Origin: Muscardinus avellanarius
Taxonomy: Eukaryota; Chordata; Mammalia; Rodentia; Gliridae
NCBI GenBank assembly: GCA_963383645.1
Contig: OY726560.1
Coordinates: 83,486,593-83,550,592 of the forward strand
Direction: 5' to 3'
DNA length: 64,000 nucleotides
The notes below the pieces were generated by a model, which was not told the DNA's origin, searched no databases, and saw only the letters and a list, made by a program, of their open reading frames with translations. Both the position numbers and the translations under genes were made by a program. Position 1 is the first letter of the stretch. Every line of letters begins with the position of its first letter. Shown in pieces: positions 43,211 through 56,009 of the stretch.

Positions 43211-43623
43211 AATTTACTTATTTTTAAAAATTTTTATTTTATTATTTTTTTAAAAAATTGACAGCGAAAATTGTGATCACAGTCTGATTTAGGTAAGAAA
43301 GCAACCCAGGCTTTTTATAATTTGGTAACCTGTCAGTTCCCAAAGGAGTATCTGTTGTGACATTATTTTTCCTTAATGGCTTTCAGTAGATAGTGGACAT
43401 GGGCAAATTGGAAGGAATAGGGTTCCTCTGATGCAGTGAAAGTTTTGAGGATTGCTGGTAATGATGCGTTCATTGGCACTGAGGTGAGGAATTCACATGT
43501 GCAAATCGCTCCATGTTGTATGCAGCAGAATTACCACATTTTCTTTGTAGAACTTGAATTTTACTTTGAAGTGGCTACTATATTTAATTTTATTTAAAAA
43601 TACTTTAATAGAAGCCTTATTTT

Positions 43624-43761
43624 TTTCTTATATTTTGAAACAGGGTCTCATTAAGTTTAAGAGGGCCTCACTAAGTTGCTGAGGCTGGCCTTGAATCTGT
43701 GATCTTCCTGTCTCAGTCTCCCAAGTACGGGGATTACAAGCCTCCATCACTACACCTTTCT
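43624..43761 (-). mobile_element. SINE head monomer
   Basis: Head half only: TTGAAACAGGGTCTCATTAA to CCTCCATCACTACACC on plus. Confidence 0.65.
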
Positions 43762-43809
43762 AACTAATTGCTTTTAAATATCTTAAATACTCTTGTTTAA
43801 AACTTGAAA

Positions 43810-44024
43810 GCTGGGTGTGGTGGTGCACGCTTGTAATTCCAGCATTCAGGAAGCTGAGACCGGAGGATCGCGGTTCGCAGACAGCCTCAGCTACTTAGTG
43901 AGGCCCTCTGCAAATCAATGAGACCCGGTTTCAAAATAAAGAATAAAAAATAGGGCTGGGGCTATAGCTCGGAGGTCAAATGCCCCTGGTTTCCATCCCA
44001 AGACCCGCAAAACAAAACAAAACT
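43810..44024 (+). mobile_element. Dimeric B1-ID SINE
   Basis: Full length with an (AAAAC)n tail; tail A box TATAGCTCGGAGG intact. Confidence 0.75.
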
Positions 44025-44365
44025 TAGCTTGAAGGGCTGTTTTTGGGAGCCTTAATACTGCAGAATCCTTCGTGGAGCATGGAGAAGGGATGAGAGGCAG
44101 GTTGAGATAATAAGCCTTTGCATGGGCAAGCCTTCTCTGTGCCAGTGAGGGCTGAGGGCAGGGGTGGGCAGGGACTCTGCAGGCTGATTACTGAAGTAGA
44201 TATTTTTATAGGTTTCAAGTCAGGGGACACTGTCAGTAAAACATTTTCTCCATGTGTCTATATTTATTTATATACTAGTATATTCATATATTGAATGTGT
44301 TACAAAACATTTAAAAATTAGAAATTAAAAAGGAGGACTCATGAAATAAACTTCATTTCTTTTTT

Positions 44366-44577
44366 TTTTCTTCTTTTGTGGTCCTGAGGATTGAACCCAG
44401 GGGCATTTTACCTCCAAGCTATATCTCCAGCCTTTAATTTTTTTTTAAAAAACGAAACAGGGTCTTATTAGTTTGCTTAGGGTCTTGATAAGTTGCTCAG
44501 ACTGTCCTTGAATGTGCAATCCTACTGTCTCAGCCTTCCAAGTACTGGGATTACAGGTGTGCACAACCATTCCTGGC
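44366..44577 (-). mobile_element. Dimeric B1-ID SINE
   Basis: GGATTGAACCCAGGGGC tail; head slightly decayed. Confidence 0.75.
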
Positions 44578-44850
44578 TATAAACTGCATCTTAAATATAT
44601 TTTGTAAATATATACATATATATGTATTTTCTTTTTCTTAAAAATTATAGAGACTTGTTTTCACAGTCCAGATGCCTGGTTTAAATGTTTTCCTAGAGTT
44701 ATGATAAAAGTGACATACATAATGTTTTCAATCTGGTTCCCAATAGGAGTCCATTTAAGTCAGTTGTCTGTTTTGTGAAAGTTTCTTTATGGTCTTAAAG
44801 TGAATCTCAAACTTAATTTTGCAATCCAAAATAACCCAGGGAATGTCATT

Positions 44851-45010
44851 ACTTTTTTTTCACTACTAGGGATTGAACCCAGAGCATTGACCACTCAAGG
44901 CAGGTGTTGTAATGCTAAGCCATATCCCCACCCTTTTTATTTTATTTTGAGACAGTCTTGCCTTGTCTCAAATTCATGATCTTCCTACCTCAGCCTCCCA
45001 AGTTTCTAGG
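44851..45010 (-). mobile_element. ID joined to a decayed head
   Basis: Tail with ID-type spacer (CAAGGCAGGTGTTGTAATGC); the head ends early. Confidence 0.6.
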
Positions 45011-45102
45011 AATGAAATTATTAAAACACATTTAATTTTTATTCACTTTAGTGAAAATGTTTAGAAATATATTTTGAATGTTTGTATTTCAAAATACATT
45101 TT

Positions 45103-45316
45103 TTTTTTGTGTGTGTGTGGCTCTGGGGATGGAACCCAGGGGCATTCTACCTCAGAGCTATAGCCCCTGCCCTATTTTTTTATTCTTTATTTAGAAACCG
45201 GGTCTCACTGAGTTGCAGAGGGCCTCACTAAGTAGCTGAGGCTGTCTGCGAACCGCGATCCTCCAGTCTCAGCCTCCCAAATGCCGGGATTACAAGCGTG
45301 CACCACTATGCCCGGC
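45103..45316 (-). mobile_element. Dimeric B1-ID SINE
   Basis: Perfect 14-bp duplication TCAAAATACATTTT (45089-45102, 45317-45330), 147 bp before exon 6. Confidence 0.85.
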
Positions 45317-45476
45317 TCAAAATACATTTTACAAATTATTTCTAAGCTATTTTTTTGAGGGAATCAAATACTAGAAAAATGTACAGCAAAGTGGTTAAAA
45401 TTTCTGGCTTTTAAGATATATGATTTAATTTTAGAATCAATATGGTATTCAAATATATTTTTTAATTTGTTTTTAG

Positions 45477-45581
45477 GCAGCAAGAATTATTGCCAAATTA
45501 GCAGCTTGGGGAAAAGAACTGATGGAAGGCAGTGACTTGAATTACTATTTCAACTGGATAAAAACTCAGCTGAGCTCACAG
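45477..45581 (+). CDS. ATP6V1H: ATP6V1H exon 6: residues 141-175
   Basis: Acceptor TTGTTTTTAG. Thirty-five codons, [20 protein letters not shown] through WIKTQLSSQ, then donor CAG|GTAACA. Identical to the subunit H sequence I remember. Phase 0 on both sides. When the next exon is skipped, Gln175 joins directly to the exon after it. Confidence 0.96.
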
Positions 45582-46844
45582 GTAACATAAATTAAAAAAA
45601 AAAAACTTTAAAAGGAATGTAACTTCCATGTTCTCTTCAGGTATTCATAGTAAATATGTTGAAGTATAAGAAACATTTTATTAAAAATAATGCCATTTTT
45701 ATGTGAACAGTAACCAAACTACTCTGGGCTATGGTCACATGCTTTACCTTTTCTTTCTTAGACTGACTTCAGCTCATACCTTTCTGTTTTTCCTCTCATT
45801 TGAGTTTTTTCCCTCTTGCTTTTCAGTGGTTAGGGAGTGTCTTTCTTCTAGGTGGCTGCCAAGATTACGTGACATGGAGGACTAAAAGAACCTGCACAAC
45901 TCCAAAGAGTGTGCTCATGTAAGGCTCCTCATAAAGGAAAGAGAAGGGACAGCTGAGAGAAGGTGTGGGCAAACTCCAGGGCCCAGGAACTCCAGGCCAC
46001 TTTCACACCAGCCTCAGGATTCCAGCCACCAGGATTGGTCCAAAAAGTCTTTTGGGGGAGAGCTCTCTGCAGTTTTCTAGTGAGGTCTTTTGTATCCTTT
46101 GTGTCACATAACCAGGCCAGGCCGCCTAACTGGTTCTACCATTAAACAAACTGGTCTTGGGTGCCTGCAGGGGAATTTCAAATTGCAAACAGCTCATTGT
46201 AGATTGTTAGTCCTCCTGCATGTCCAGGAGTCTGTACCAGGCTCCCAGATGTCATGGGTGAGCCTGTGGCTCTGCCTCACATGGGGGCTCCTTATCACAA
46301 CGTCACAGTATGATTGTAGGATTGAATTGTAAGGCCACAGGGAGACATAAAACTTGGTGTAACAGTTGGAACAAGGACAAGTTGTCTCTATCTGGATAAG
46401 TGGTTCCTCAGAATGGCGTGCAAGATGGAACATTTGTGATGGCTCTTCAGAGTGTCCCTTTAGGGGTGGGGGAGAAAAGATAGAAGAAAATGAGATTTTA
46501 GGTGGAAGTATATGACATGGAAGACTGAGACTAGAAGACTATCAATTTCATGTTGTCATCCTGAAACATTTGAAATAAATTTTTAGAAAGTTATAATTAA
46601 GATCTTCAGTGACTTTATTATTTTAGTAGATTTTAATTTGAGGCATAAGTGACACCATGGTACCTTGCTTAGGTTTACTTTTGGTCCTATTATAGCTTGC
46701 CTTTTTTGGACTAATTGCCTTTTATATTTCATTAGGGATATTATAGAATGTTTCGAAAAACCTAAATCTTTCTAATTTCAATTGCATAAATTTTAACCTT
46801 TTTGTGGGTTTAGTTTTGTAAAGTACTTTCATAATAGCTACGAA

Positions 46845-47033
46845 AGCTGAGCCTTATGACACACACCTGGGAGGTGAAGGCAGGTGGATTGTAGATTTGA
46901 GGCTAGCTTCAGGAATAGTCAGACTCTGTGTAACCTAGAGAGACCCTGTTTCAAAATAAAAAGAATAAAAACAAGTGTGTGAGGGGTTCTGTGTTCAATC
47001 CCCAGTGCCACCAAGAAAAAAAAAAAAAAAAAG
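46845..47033 (+). mobile_element. Dimeric SINE, old
   Basis: Head lacks the TGTAATCCC segment; tail GTTCAATCCCCAGTGCC followed by a long A-run. Confidence 0.65.
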
Positions 47034-47261
47034 ACACTGACTTGAAGATTTTACTGAGTTTGTGAGATATTTCAAAAACAAAGTATTTAAAATGTAACAA
47101 ATAGGTGGGTGAAAACATAACAAATAGGTTGGTAAAAATGAGATTTCAAATTTCTAAAAGTATATCATTTTGAATCAAAGTGTTTAAGTAGGAAACATTG
47201 CCCCCTTTTTCTATCTTGAAATTATCTTTCAAGTCAATCTCATTTACTTTAAAGTTAGTGG

Positions 47262-47454
47262 CTTTTTTTTTTTTTAATAAATTGCACTTGGCATTCTACC
47301 TCTGAGTCCTACCTCTTTTTAAGAATTTGAAACAGGGTCTCACTAGGTTGTTGAAAGTCTCGCTAAATTATTGAAGCTGGCCTCAAACCTGTGATCCTCC
47401 AAGTCTCAGCCTCCCAAGTACTGAGGTTATAAGTGTTCACCACCATGTCTGGTG
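47262..47454 (-). mobile_element. Dimeric SINE, partly deleted
   Basis: Tail half reduced to GGCATTCTACCTCTGAG; head nearly complete. Confidence 0.65.
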
Positions 47455-48837
47455 TTAGCCTTCTTTTAAGGCTCTATTGTAGCTGAATTCATAAAACAAA
47501 AATTGGTAGAGAAGAAAGTAATTGCTGAAGTGTGCCACTGGCTTTTTGGGCAGCTTCAGGTTAGACTTACACTCATGCTAATACCACTGCTGTTGTGCCT
47601 CATAGATGATTTTTGCCATTCCTGAGATGACTAGCATCATCAAAATTAATGGATATGTAGTTGCAACCATGTCCAACAACTGAGGGAGAAATATTTCTCT
47701 TATCACTAGTGGAAGGAAATATTTCAATGTCTTTAACAGTTTTCATTAGAATTGAGTTTCTTGGTATTAGCTGATGCTTTCTAGTGCACTCTTTATCTCA
47801 AACTTTGGCTTTCATTTGCGGTTTGGCATCTCTGCTATGCAAGATCTTCTTGCTCATGGCGCCTCTGCAGGCCACCAGGGGCAGTCTCGGCTGGCTTTGC
47901 TTTTTGTCATCTGGTTACTGCGTCTGTGGGGCTCTGAGTGCACTCTCTCTCTTGATGTGGGCAGAAACTTCTTTCATAGCTATTCTTCATTCTTCTTCCA
48001 TTTAGGAATAAATGGCAGACTTCTTTAAACAAGTAATGTACGATTACTTGGATATTATTTGCTACCTTGCTCATTGTCATAATAATGTTACCTAGAAAAA
48101 GCCTGTCTTTCTTTACCATGAGTGTTTTTCTCCCTTATAAACAGGACCATGATTTCATGATTCTAGTAGGAATCCAAAAGCCCAAGTTGGCTATAAGTTT
48201 GGATATTTTGTTCTTTGGCTTTACAGTGATATTTTTTGTAGATATTTACATTGGTAGATTATCTACTAAGTGCCTGACACTTAGATAAGATTAATTGAAA
48301 AAAACAGAGTAAATATTTCTTTTCAGAAATTCTTTATCACTTTTTCTTTTGCACTTTCAGCCTTTGACTTTCCATCTTACCTTTTCTTTGGCCATTTCTG
48401 TATAACATTTGAAGTGTTGATTATCACTGTAACTTGTTAGTATTGCTATGGATAACTTAGTGTTAAGTCTCAAGAAGTATTTTCCTTTTATCAGGCACCT
48501 ATTTCAAAAAGCTTTGCCACAGAGTATAATACAGATAGTTCAGGATAAGGCAGTCATCATACTGGAAAAGTAATTCAGTGAGTAAATTTTGAAATGGAAA
48601 TGTTTCTTACCTTCACTTTTGAAATGTAGCTGGTGCTTATTCAGATTGTGGTTTCATTTTTAGTGATATATTGATTAAGATATTATCTGGGAGAATATGA
48701 CATTTAGATTATTTTATATCCTCATTCATTTGTAAAGTAGGATTAGAGAAAATTATAACTTAGCTCCCTTTTGTAGGAGGATAAACTAGGATAAATTTCA
48801 AACAAAACTAAGTAATAAGTCATTTATTTCATAATAG

Positions 48838-48891
48838 AAACTGCGTGGTAGCGGTGTTGCTGTTGAAACAGGAACAGTCTCTTCAAGTGAT
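48838..48891 (+). CDS. ATP6V1H: ATP6V1H exon 7: 18-residue cassette, residues 176-193
   Basis: Eighteen codons encoding KLRGSGVAVETGTVSSSD, then a consensus donor GAT|GTAAGT. It coincides exactly with the segment missing from the shorter mammalian isoform of subunit H (SFD-alpha versus SFD-beta). The exon is 54 bp, phase 0 at both ends, so inclusion or skipping keeps frame. Its acceptor has a purine-interrupted tract (TTATTTCATAATAG), weaker than those of exons 3, 4 and 6, as expected for a regulated cassette. The Gly/Ser/Thr/Val-rich composition suggests a surface linker. That it is spliced alternatively in this species is inferred. Confidence 0.95.
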
Positions 48892-49073
48892 GTAAGTACA
48901 TTCCTCCTAATTCACTGGCCTCTTAATGCCTGAAAAAGAAATTATTTTGAGATACAGATATTTAAAATTTCAGGGGTGTTTATTAGTTCCCCAAATATAA
49001 ATCCATAGGTTGATGCTTCACCTACCTCCAGTTAGGTTAATTGTATTACAAAGCTATTTTATTCATCTTTTCC

Positions 49074-49633
49074 TTGTGGTGACCAGAACACCTGACATAA
49101 GCAATTTGAAGGAAGGACTCATTCTAACTTACTGCTTCAGTCCATGGTTGGACGACTCTTCTGCTCTAGGCTTAGGGTGAGGCCAAACATCATGGTGGAA
49201 GGCGTGGCAGAGGAGAGCTGCTCAGCTCCTACAGCTGGGAAGGAGGGAGAGGGAGAAAGAGAAAGGGAGGGAAGAAAGAAGGAATGGATCTATGGAATGG
49301 GGACAGAGAGGGAGATTGGGACAAGATACAGTACCAAGGCCATGCCCTCAATGACATACTTCCTCTAACTGTGCTCCACCTGCCTACAGTTTCCTCTGCC
49401 TCCCAATAGTCCAGTCAAATGATTGATTCATCAGCACATTTATTGTTAAATTTATTTATTAAATTGTTATAATTTATTACCAATACATTAATTATCAAAT
49501 GTATTAATCTACTGATATGTCAGAGCCCACATGATCTAAATGTTTCCTAAAACCCCCTTCTGAACATTACTGCTTTGGGGGCCAACCCTTCAAACATGAA
49601 GATTTGGGGGACATTTCAGATCCAAACCATAAT
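49074..49633 (-). mobile_element. MaLR-like LTR remnant
   Basis: On plus: TGGTGACCAGAACACCTGAC, TGCTTCAGTCCATGGTTGGA, CCAAACATCATGGTGGAAGG, a GGGAGAAAGAGAAAGGGAGG tract, GGCCATGCCCTCAATGACAT, GACATTTCAGATCCAAACCA. The order matches reversed MaLR LTRs and the element at 10630-11060. Confidence 0.6.
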
Positions 49634-52600
49634 GAAAGCTATATAAATATTTATGGTCTGTGGAGGTCACTTTTTCTGTAGTAGACATGAGACTTTCCCT
49701 TCCTTGCCATTTTTTTCAGACCACTTTATTTTAGACCCGAGAATCAAAGCCAGAGTCTGAATTCAGGAACATCAGTAGAGCAGATGATCATGAAATCACT
49801 TTCTTCACATTTCAGTTGTCTGATAAATTATCTAGTAACTTTCTCACCAACAAGTGAACAGTGCATTAGTTAAAAGGAACCGAGTTCAGTGGTGGCACTA
49901 AAATGTTCTGTGGCCCTGATTGCTCCAAGCCTTTGTAAACTGTGTGGCTGTCAGACTCGAACTCCGTCACCCCCATTTTCAACCAATCTCTCCCTACCTT
50001 TTGCAGAGCCAAAAGGTTAATGATCTAATCATGGGTCCCCAAGTTTGTTTCTTGACTACTGTTATTTTTCCTATTTGTTTTAACTTTCCCCCATGGTTTA
50101 ATTTTGCTGTCTTGTAAGAGTAGCTCAGGAACTAGCATTAAGTTTAGACAACAGGGATGGGCAAGACTGGAGCTGGTTGAGAGAAAGAGAGGGAAAAAAG
50201 AGACAGAAATAGAGGTGAGCATTTGTTAGAAATGCTCTTGGGATACTGGAAAGCATCTTTAGAGATTTTTGTGTCTAACTTATCTAACATAGACCCAAAT
50301 TAAGCTCTCTGGAAGCCACTTGATGTCCATTCTGATTCCTGGAGCATTCATAATCTGAATGGAACATGCCTGTGTGTATGTTACCTGTTCTGAGACTGGA
50401 GGTGGCAGCAGAAGCCACTTTCAAAGTCAGGAGCCAGGCTTTTCTTGGGGAATGAGTTGAAGGATTTGACTAACAGTGTGTTAGGCCAGGAAAGGGAATT
50501 TGAAGTAGAATCAGAACATGGTATAGACCTAGATGAGCATTGTTGGGAGAGGAAATGGAACAGAAGAGGTGTAGCTATTCAGTCACAAGCCAATATTTAA
50601 ATTGGTCATCTTTACTTCATGTGACTTGAATTTCTACCAGTTTTAAATATTGAAAATTGTTGAACTTGTACATCTTAGACTGGTAGATTTTCTAAAAAAG
50701 ATATGTTCAGAGTAATTTAACCTATGAACCTATCTTGATGGCTGTTCAGGCATTTGCAAGTTATTACAATGTATATAAGGAGGTAAAAGTTATCCTGCCA
50801 GGACACTGGACATAGCTATGTTGTTATTTTTTGTACGGTGTATTGGAGAAAAAAGACCGATTGATTTGATGGTGTGTTAGACCAAATTTATATGGAAGAT
50901 TCATACACAGTACAACATCCCAAATGGAATAGCTTCAGGGGTCATTGTAAGGACAAGATGGTCTCCCTTTAGTGCTCCACAAACCTGAGCCTATTCTTTT
51001 ATTTTTCTTGATGGCTTTTATGTTTTCAGTATTTATCAACTTGAAAAGCAGACCTTAAGTTGATCGTACTGTCAGCTCTTCTTATGATATTTGAATTTTA
51101 GTGGGTGAATCTTATTTATTTTTGGTGGTATAAAGGATGGAACCCAGGGGTATTTTACCTCTGAGCTACACCCCTAGCCATTTTTACTTTTTTTTTAATT
51201 ATTAAAACATTTTATTGGTGCATTATATTCATACATTATATTGGGGTAAAAAACTTGTGTGTAGAGACATGTACACATCACTGATTTAACCCCTACCCAA
51301 TTCCCACCCCATTTCCTCCCCGTCCCTCCTTCCCTTGTTTGGCTTAGTGGTTGACTTCAATATGTTTAAGTACATTGTGTGTTTTAGAGATTTTCCTCTT
51401 CCCCCCTCCTTTCTCCTTATTTAGGTTGTCTTGATTGCTCCTCTATAGGATTTCCTTTTTCATCAAGAGTTCCTTTTAAGACCCATTTCTGCCTAGCTCT
51501 CACATACTAGGGAAAGCATCTGATTTCTTATTTTTTGTGACTGACTAATCTCACTTAGCATAATGTCCTCCAGTTCCATCCATTTCCCTCAAAATGATGT
51601 AATTGAGTTTTTTTTAACGGCTGAGTAAAATTCCATTGTGTACATATCCCACAGTTTTGTAATCCATTCATCTGTTGATGGACATCTTGGCTGGTTCCAT
51701 AGTTTGGCTATGGTGACTTGTGCAGCTGTGAACATAGATACACATGCATTAGTTTGGTAGTTTGATTTCTTTTCTTTTGGGTAGATACCCAGAAGTGGTA
51801 TTGCTGGATCAAATGGTAGATTTGTTCCCATTCTTCTGAGGATTCTCCATACTGTTTTCCAAAGTGGTTGCACTAATTTGCAATCCCACCAACAATGGTT
51901 TAGAGTTCCCACTTCTCCACATCCTCTCCAGCATCTGTTGTTTTTTTGTGTTTTGAATGATTGCCATTCTAGTTGGAATTAGGTGAAATCTCAGGGTAGT
52001 TTTGCTTTGCATCTCTCTGATTGCCAGTGATGTTGAGCATTTTTTCATGCATTTATTGGCCATTTGAATTTCTTCTTTTGTGAAGTGTCTATTTAGTTTG
52101 CTTGCTCGTTTTGTTATTGTATGCTTTGTTTTCTTAGTGTTGATTTTCTTGAGTTCTCTGTATATTCTAGATATTAGTCCTCTATCAGAGGGGTAGGTGG
52201 CAAAAAATCTTCTCCCATTCTGTTGGCTCTTGGTTGAGGTTCTTGACAGTTTCCTTTGCTGAACAGAAGCTCTTCAGTTTCATGCAATCCCACGTATTGA
52301 TTCGCGTTTTAATTTGTTGTGCCTTTGGGGTCTTGTTGAGAAAGTGTTTATCTGTGCCTATGTGTTGCAGTGTTGGACCTATGCCCTCTTCAAGGAGCTT
52401 CAAGGCCTCTGGTTTGATTTCCAAGTCTTTGATCCATCTTGAATTGACTCTTGTGCAGGGTGAGAAAGTGGGATTAATTTCCAATCTTCTGCATATGGTT
52501 AACCAGTTTTGCCAACACCATTTGTTGAAGAGACTATCTTTTTTCCAGTGTATGTTTTTGGCCCCTTTGTCAAAAATCAATTGGCTGAAAGTGTGTGGAC

Positions 52601-53111
52601 TTGTTTCTGGGTCTTCTATTCTGCTCCATTGGTCTATGTGTCTGTTTTTGTGCCAGTACTATGCTGTTTTTATTACAATGGGTTTGTAGTATAGTTTAAA
52701 GTCATGTATTGAGATTCCTCCTGCATCGTTTTTGTTGCTGAGAACTACCTTGTCTATTCTGGGCTTTTTGTTATTCCAGATAAATTTAAGTCTGATTTTT
52801 TTATGTCTGTGAGGAATGATCTTGGTAGTTTAATGGGCATTGTGTTAAATCTGCAGATCACTTTTGGGAGGATGGCCATTTTAATGATATTTATTCTGCC
52901 AATCCATGAACATGGAAGATCCTTCCATCTTCTAAGATCTTCGATTTCTTTTCTCAGTGTTTTATAATTTTCTTTGTAGAGATCTTTTACCTCCTTGGTC
53001 AAGTTTATACCTAAGTGTTTTATTTTTTTGTGGCAGATCCTGAGTGGAAGTGTTTTCTGAATTTTTTTTTCCAGTGGATTTATGGTTGGTGTACAGGAAA
53101 GCTTCTGATTT

Positions 53112-53612
53112 TTAAAGATTGATTTTATATCCAGATAATTTGCTGAATTTGTTGATCAGTTCTGTAAGCCTTTTTGTTGAGTTTGTTGGGTTTTCTAAAT
53201 AGAGTATCATGTCATCTGCAAATAGTGAAAGTTTGAGTTCTTCTTTTCCTATTTGTACTCCTCTGATTTCCTTTTCTTGCCTTATTGCTCTGACTAGAGT
53301 CTCTAGTACTGTATTGAAGATAAGTGGTGATAATGGATATCCTTGTCTCCTTCCTGTTTTTAGGGGAAATTCTTGAAGTTTTTCCCCACTTAATATGATA
53401 TTGTTGGTGGGCTTATTGTAGATTGCCTTAATAATGTTGAGAAATGTTCCTTCTATTCCAATTCTCTGCAGTGTTTTTATCATAAATGGATGTTGAATTT
53501 TATCACATGCTTTTTCAGCATCTATTGAAATGATCAAGTGATTTTTGTCCTTGGTTCTGTTTATGTGGTGAATTACATGGATTGATTTTCGTATGTTGAA
53601 CCAGCCTTGCAT
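53112..53612 (-). pseudogene. L1 ORF2 reverse-transcriptase fragment
   Basis: The longest open piece of copy B, 166 codons. It contains the palm region: [16 protein letters not shown] near residues 29-44, then [10 protein letters not shown] at 91-100, and [12 protein letters not shown] with the catalytic Asp pair at 133-134. Neighbouring pieces are in other frames. Confidence 0.85.
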
Positions 53613-54437
53613 TCCTGGGATGAACCCTACCTGGTCATGGTGTATGATTTCTTGATGTGGTTTTGAATGTTTGTTGCTAGTATTTTGTTTGATAGTTTTG
53701 CATCCAAGTTCCTCAGAGATATAGGTCCGTAGTTTTCCTTCCTTGAACTGTCTTTATTCGGTTTGGGTATTAGTGTGATGTTGGCTTCATAGAATGTATT
53801 TGGGAGTGTCCCGGTTGTTTATATTTCACGAAATAGATTGAGGAGCATTGGGGTTAGCTCTTCTCTAAAGGTTTTATAGAATTCACTTGGGAAACCATCT
53901 AGTGTTGGGCTTTTCTTTGATGGTAAGCTCTTTATTGCTATTGGCTAGTGGTTTACCTATCTTGTTAATTTTTTCAAGAAACCAGCATTTGGTTTTGTTG
54001 ATTTTTTTGTATTTTTTTATTCTCTATTTCGTTAATTTCTGCTCTAGTTTTAATAATTTCCTGTCTTTTGCTGGCTTTGGGGTTCAATTGTTCCTGCTTT
54101 TCAAGGGCTTTGAGGTGTGTCATTAGGTTATTTATTTGAAGATTTTCTGTTTTTCTTTTGTGAGCACTCAGTGCTATAAATTTTCCTCTTAATACTGCCT
54201 TCAAAGTGTCCCAGAGGTTTTGATATGTTGTATCTTTATTTTCATTTGTTTCTAGAAATTTCTTGATTTCACCTCTTACATCCTGTATGACCCATTCTTC
54301 ATTTAGAAGTGTGGTGTTCAGTCTCCACATGTTTATGTTGTTTTTCTGGGTCTTCTTATAGTTGATTTCTAGTTTCATTCCATTATGGTCTCTAATGACA
54401 CAGGGAAGTATGTAACATTTTTAAAATTTGCTAGTGC

Positions 54438-54845
54438 TCATTTTGTGTCCCAGGATGTGATTTTTTTGGAGAAGGTTTTGTGAGCAGCTGAGAAAAATGT
54501 AAACTCTGCTGTAGTTGGGTGAAATATTCTATATGTGTCCAACAGGTCCATTTGGTTAATGGTGTTCTTTAGTTCTGAGGCATCTTTACTGACCCTTTGT
54601 CTGGAAGATCGGTCTAGTATTGTGAGAGGTGTGTTGAAGTCTCCCAGTATTATTGTGTTGGGATTTATGTGTGACTTCATGTCACAAAGAGTTTGATTTA
54701 TGAAAGTAGCTGCCCCTATGTTTGGGGCATAGATGTTGATTATTGTTTTTTCCTCTTGCTGGATTATTCCTTTTACCAGTAAAATATGACCTTCTTTGTC
54801 TTTTCTAATAAGTTTGGGTTTGAAGTCTAACTTGTCTGATATCAT
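54438..54845 (-). pseudogene. L1 ORF2 endonuclease fragment
   Basis: 135 codons of the APE-like endonuclease: IINIYAPNIGAATFINQ, then TIILGDFNTPLTILDRSS with the GDFN metal/substrate motif. A frame break separates it from the reverse-transcriptase part. Confidence 0.85.
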
Positions 54846-55269
54846 AGTTGCTACTCCTACTTGTCTTCGAGTTCCATTAGCATGGATTACCTTGCTCCAG
54901 CCCTTTACCTTGAGTTTGTTCCTGTCTTTACTTGTAAGGTGTTTTTCTTGTAAACAGCAGATGGATGGATTCTGGTTTTTAATCCATGTTGCTACTTTAT
55001 GTCTTTTTATTGGAGAGTTGAGGCCATTTACATTCAGTGTGATTATAGAGAGATAATTTTTAATTCCTTACATGTTAAGATTTTATTTCTGTTTGAGATA
55101 CTGTTTATTCTTCTTTGCTTAGTTGTCTGCTGGATGGGAAATCTTGTTTGTTTGGTTCTGGCATGTATTACCTATTTCTTCTTTGCAGTTAATCTCCTTG
55201 AGTATTTTCTCTAGCGCTGGTTTTGAAGACATAAATTTCTTCATTCCCATGTAATTTGATGGATAGTTT

Positions 55270-56006
55270 TGCTGGGTAGGAAATTTTTGGCTGGAAATTG
55301 TTTTCTTTCAGTGTTTGAAAAATGTTACTCCAATATCCTTCTGGCTTTCATGACTTGGTTTGGGAAGTCTGGAGTGATTCTAATTGGTTTGCCTCTGAAT
55401 GTCACTTGGCCTTTTGTTTTTCTTGCCTTTAAGATTCTCTCCTTGGCTTCCACATTAGTCATTTTGACAATTATGTGGCGTGGGGATCCTCTTCTCTGAT
55501 CCTGTCTAAAGGGAGTTCTATAAGTTTCCTGGACCTGTGTATCAACCTCTTGCTCTATGTTTGGAAAATTTTCTGCTATTCCTTCCTTGAAGAGATTATT
55601 GATCCCTTTGGTTTCACCTTCTTTTCCCTCCTCTATTCTGATTATTCTTAGGTTAGCTCTCTTAAAATGGGCCCATATTTCTTCAATGTCAGATTCCTGT
55701 TGTCGGATTTTTTTTCTAAATTAGAACTATGCGTTCATTTTTGGAGCGATCATCTTCTAGGAGTGAGATTCTATTCTTCATGTGGTCTAATCGATTGTTT
55801 ATAGTTTGCATTGATGCCTTTACTTCAATAATTGCATCCTTTATCTCTTTTAGACTCTCTCTGAATTCTTTTAGATGGTCCTGTATTATTTCTACAGTTA
55901 TTTTCCTGATTTGATCTTCTAGAGATCTCTGAATTTCTGTGTTATCAGGTTCTGCTGTTGTTGGGTTGTGGGCATTCATTGCTCCATTGTTATTCCTCTT
56001 TCTCAT
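55270..56006 (-). pseudogene. L1 ORF1 remnant
   Basis: Opens at 56006 with MRKRNNNGAMNAHNPTTAEP, then a heptad-rich stretch (IIEVKASMQTINNRLDHMKN) typical of the ORF1p trimer coiled coil. The first frame ends near 55716; the downstream part continues in another frame. Confidence 0.75.
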
Positions 56007-56009
56007 GAT

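Larger units (their letters stand above)
41447..45476 (+). other. ATP6V1H intron 5
   Basis: Contains the 5'-truncated L1 copy A (41559-43210) close behind exon 5, then SINEs at 43624-43761, 43810-44024, 44366-44577, 44851-45010 and 45103-45316. Unassigned: 43230-43620, 44030-44360, 44580-44850 and 45331-45476. Confidence 0.85.
45582..48837 (+). other. ATP6V1H intron 6
   Basis: Holds a plus-strand SINE (46845-47033) and a decayed minus-strand SINE (47262-47454). I see nothing recognisable in 45700-46840 or 47460-48830. The small open frames there show no family I know. The intron ends TTATTTCATAATAG, a weak acceptor. Confidence 0.8.

Noticed and set aside
42561..43261. Plus-strand open frames of up to 151 codons with hydrophobic segments, repeated at 52234-52689
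   Set aside because: They are antisense shadows of L1 ORF2; the minus-strand reading gives recognisable ORF2p sequence.
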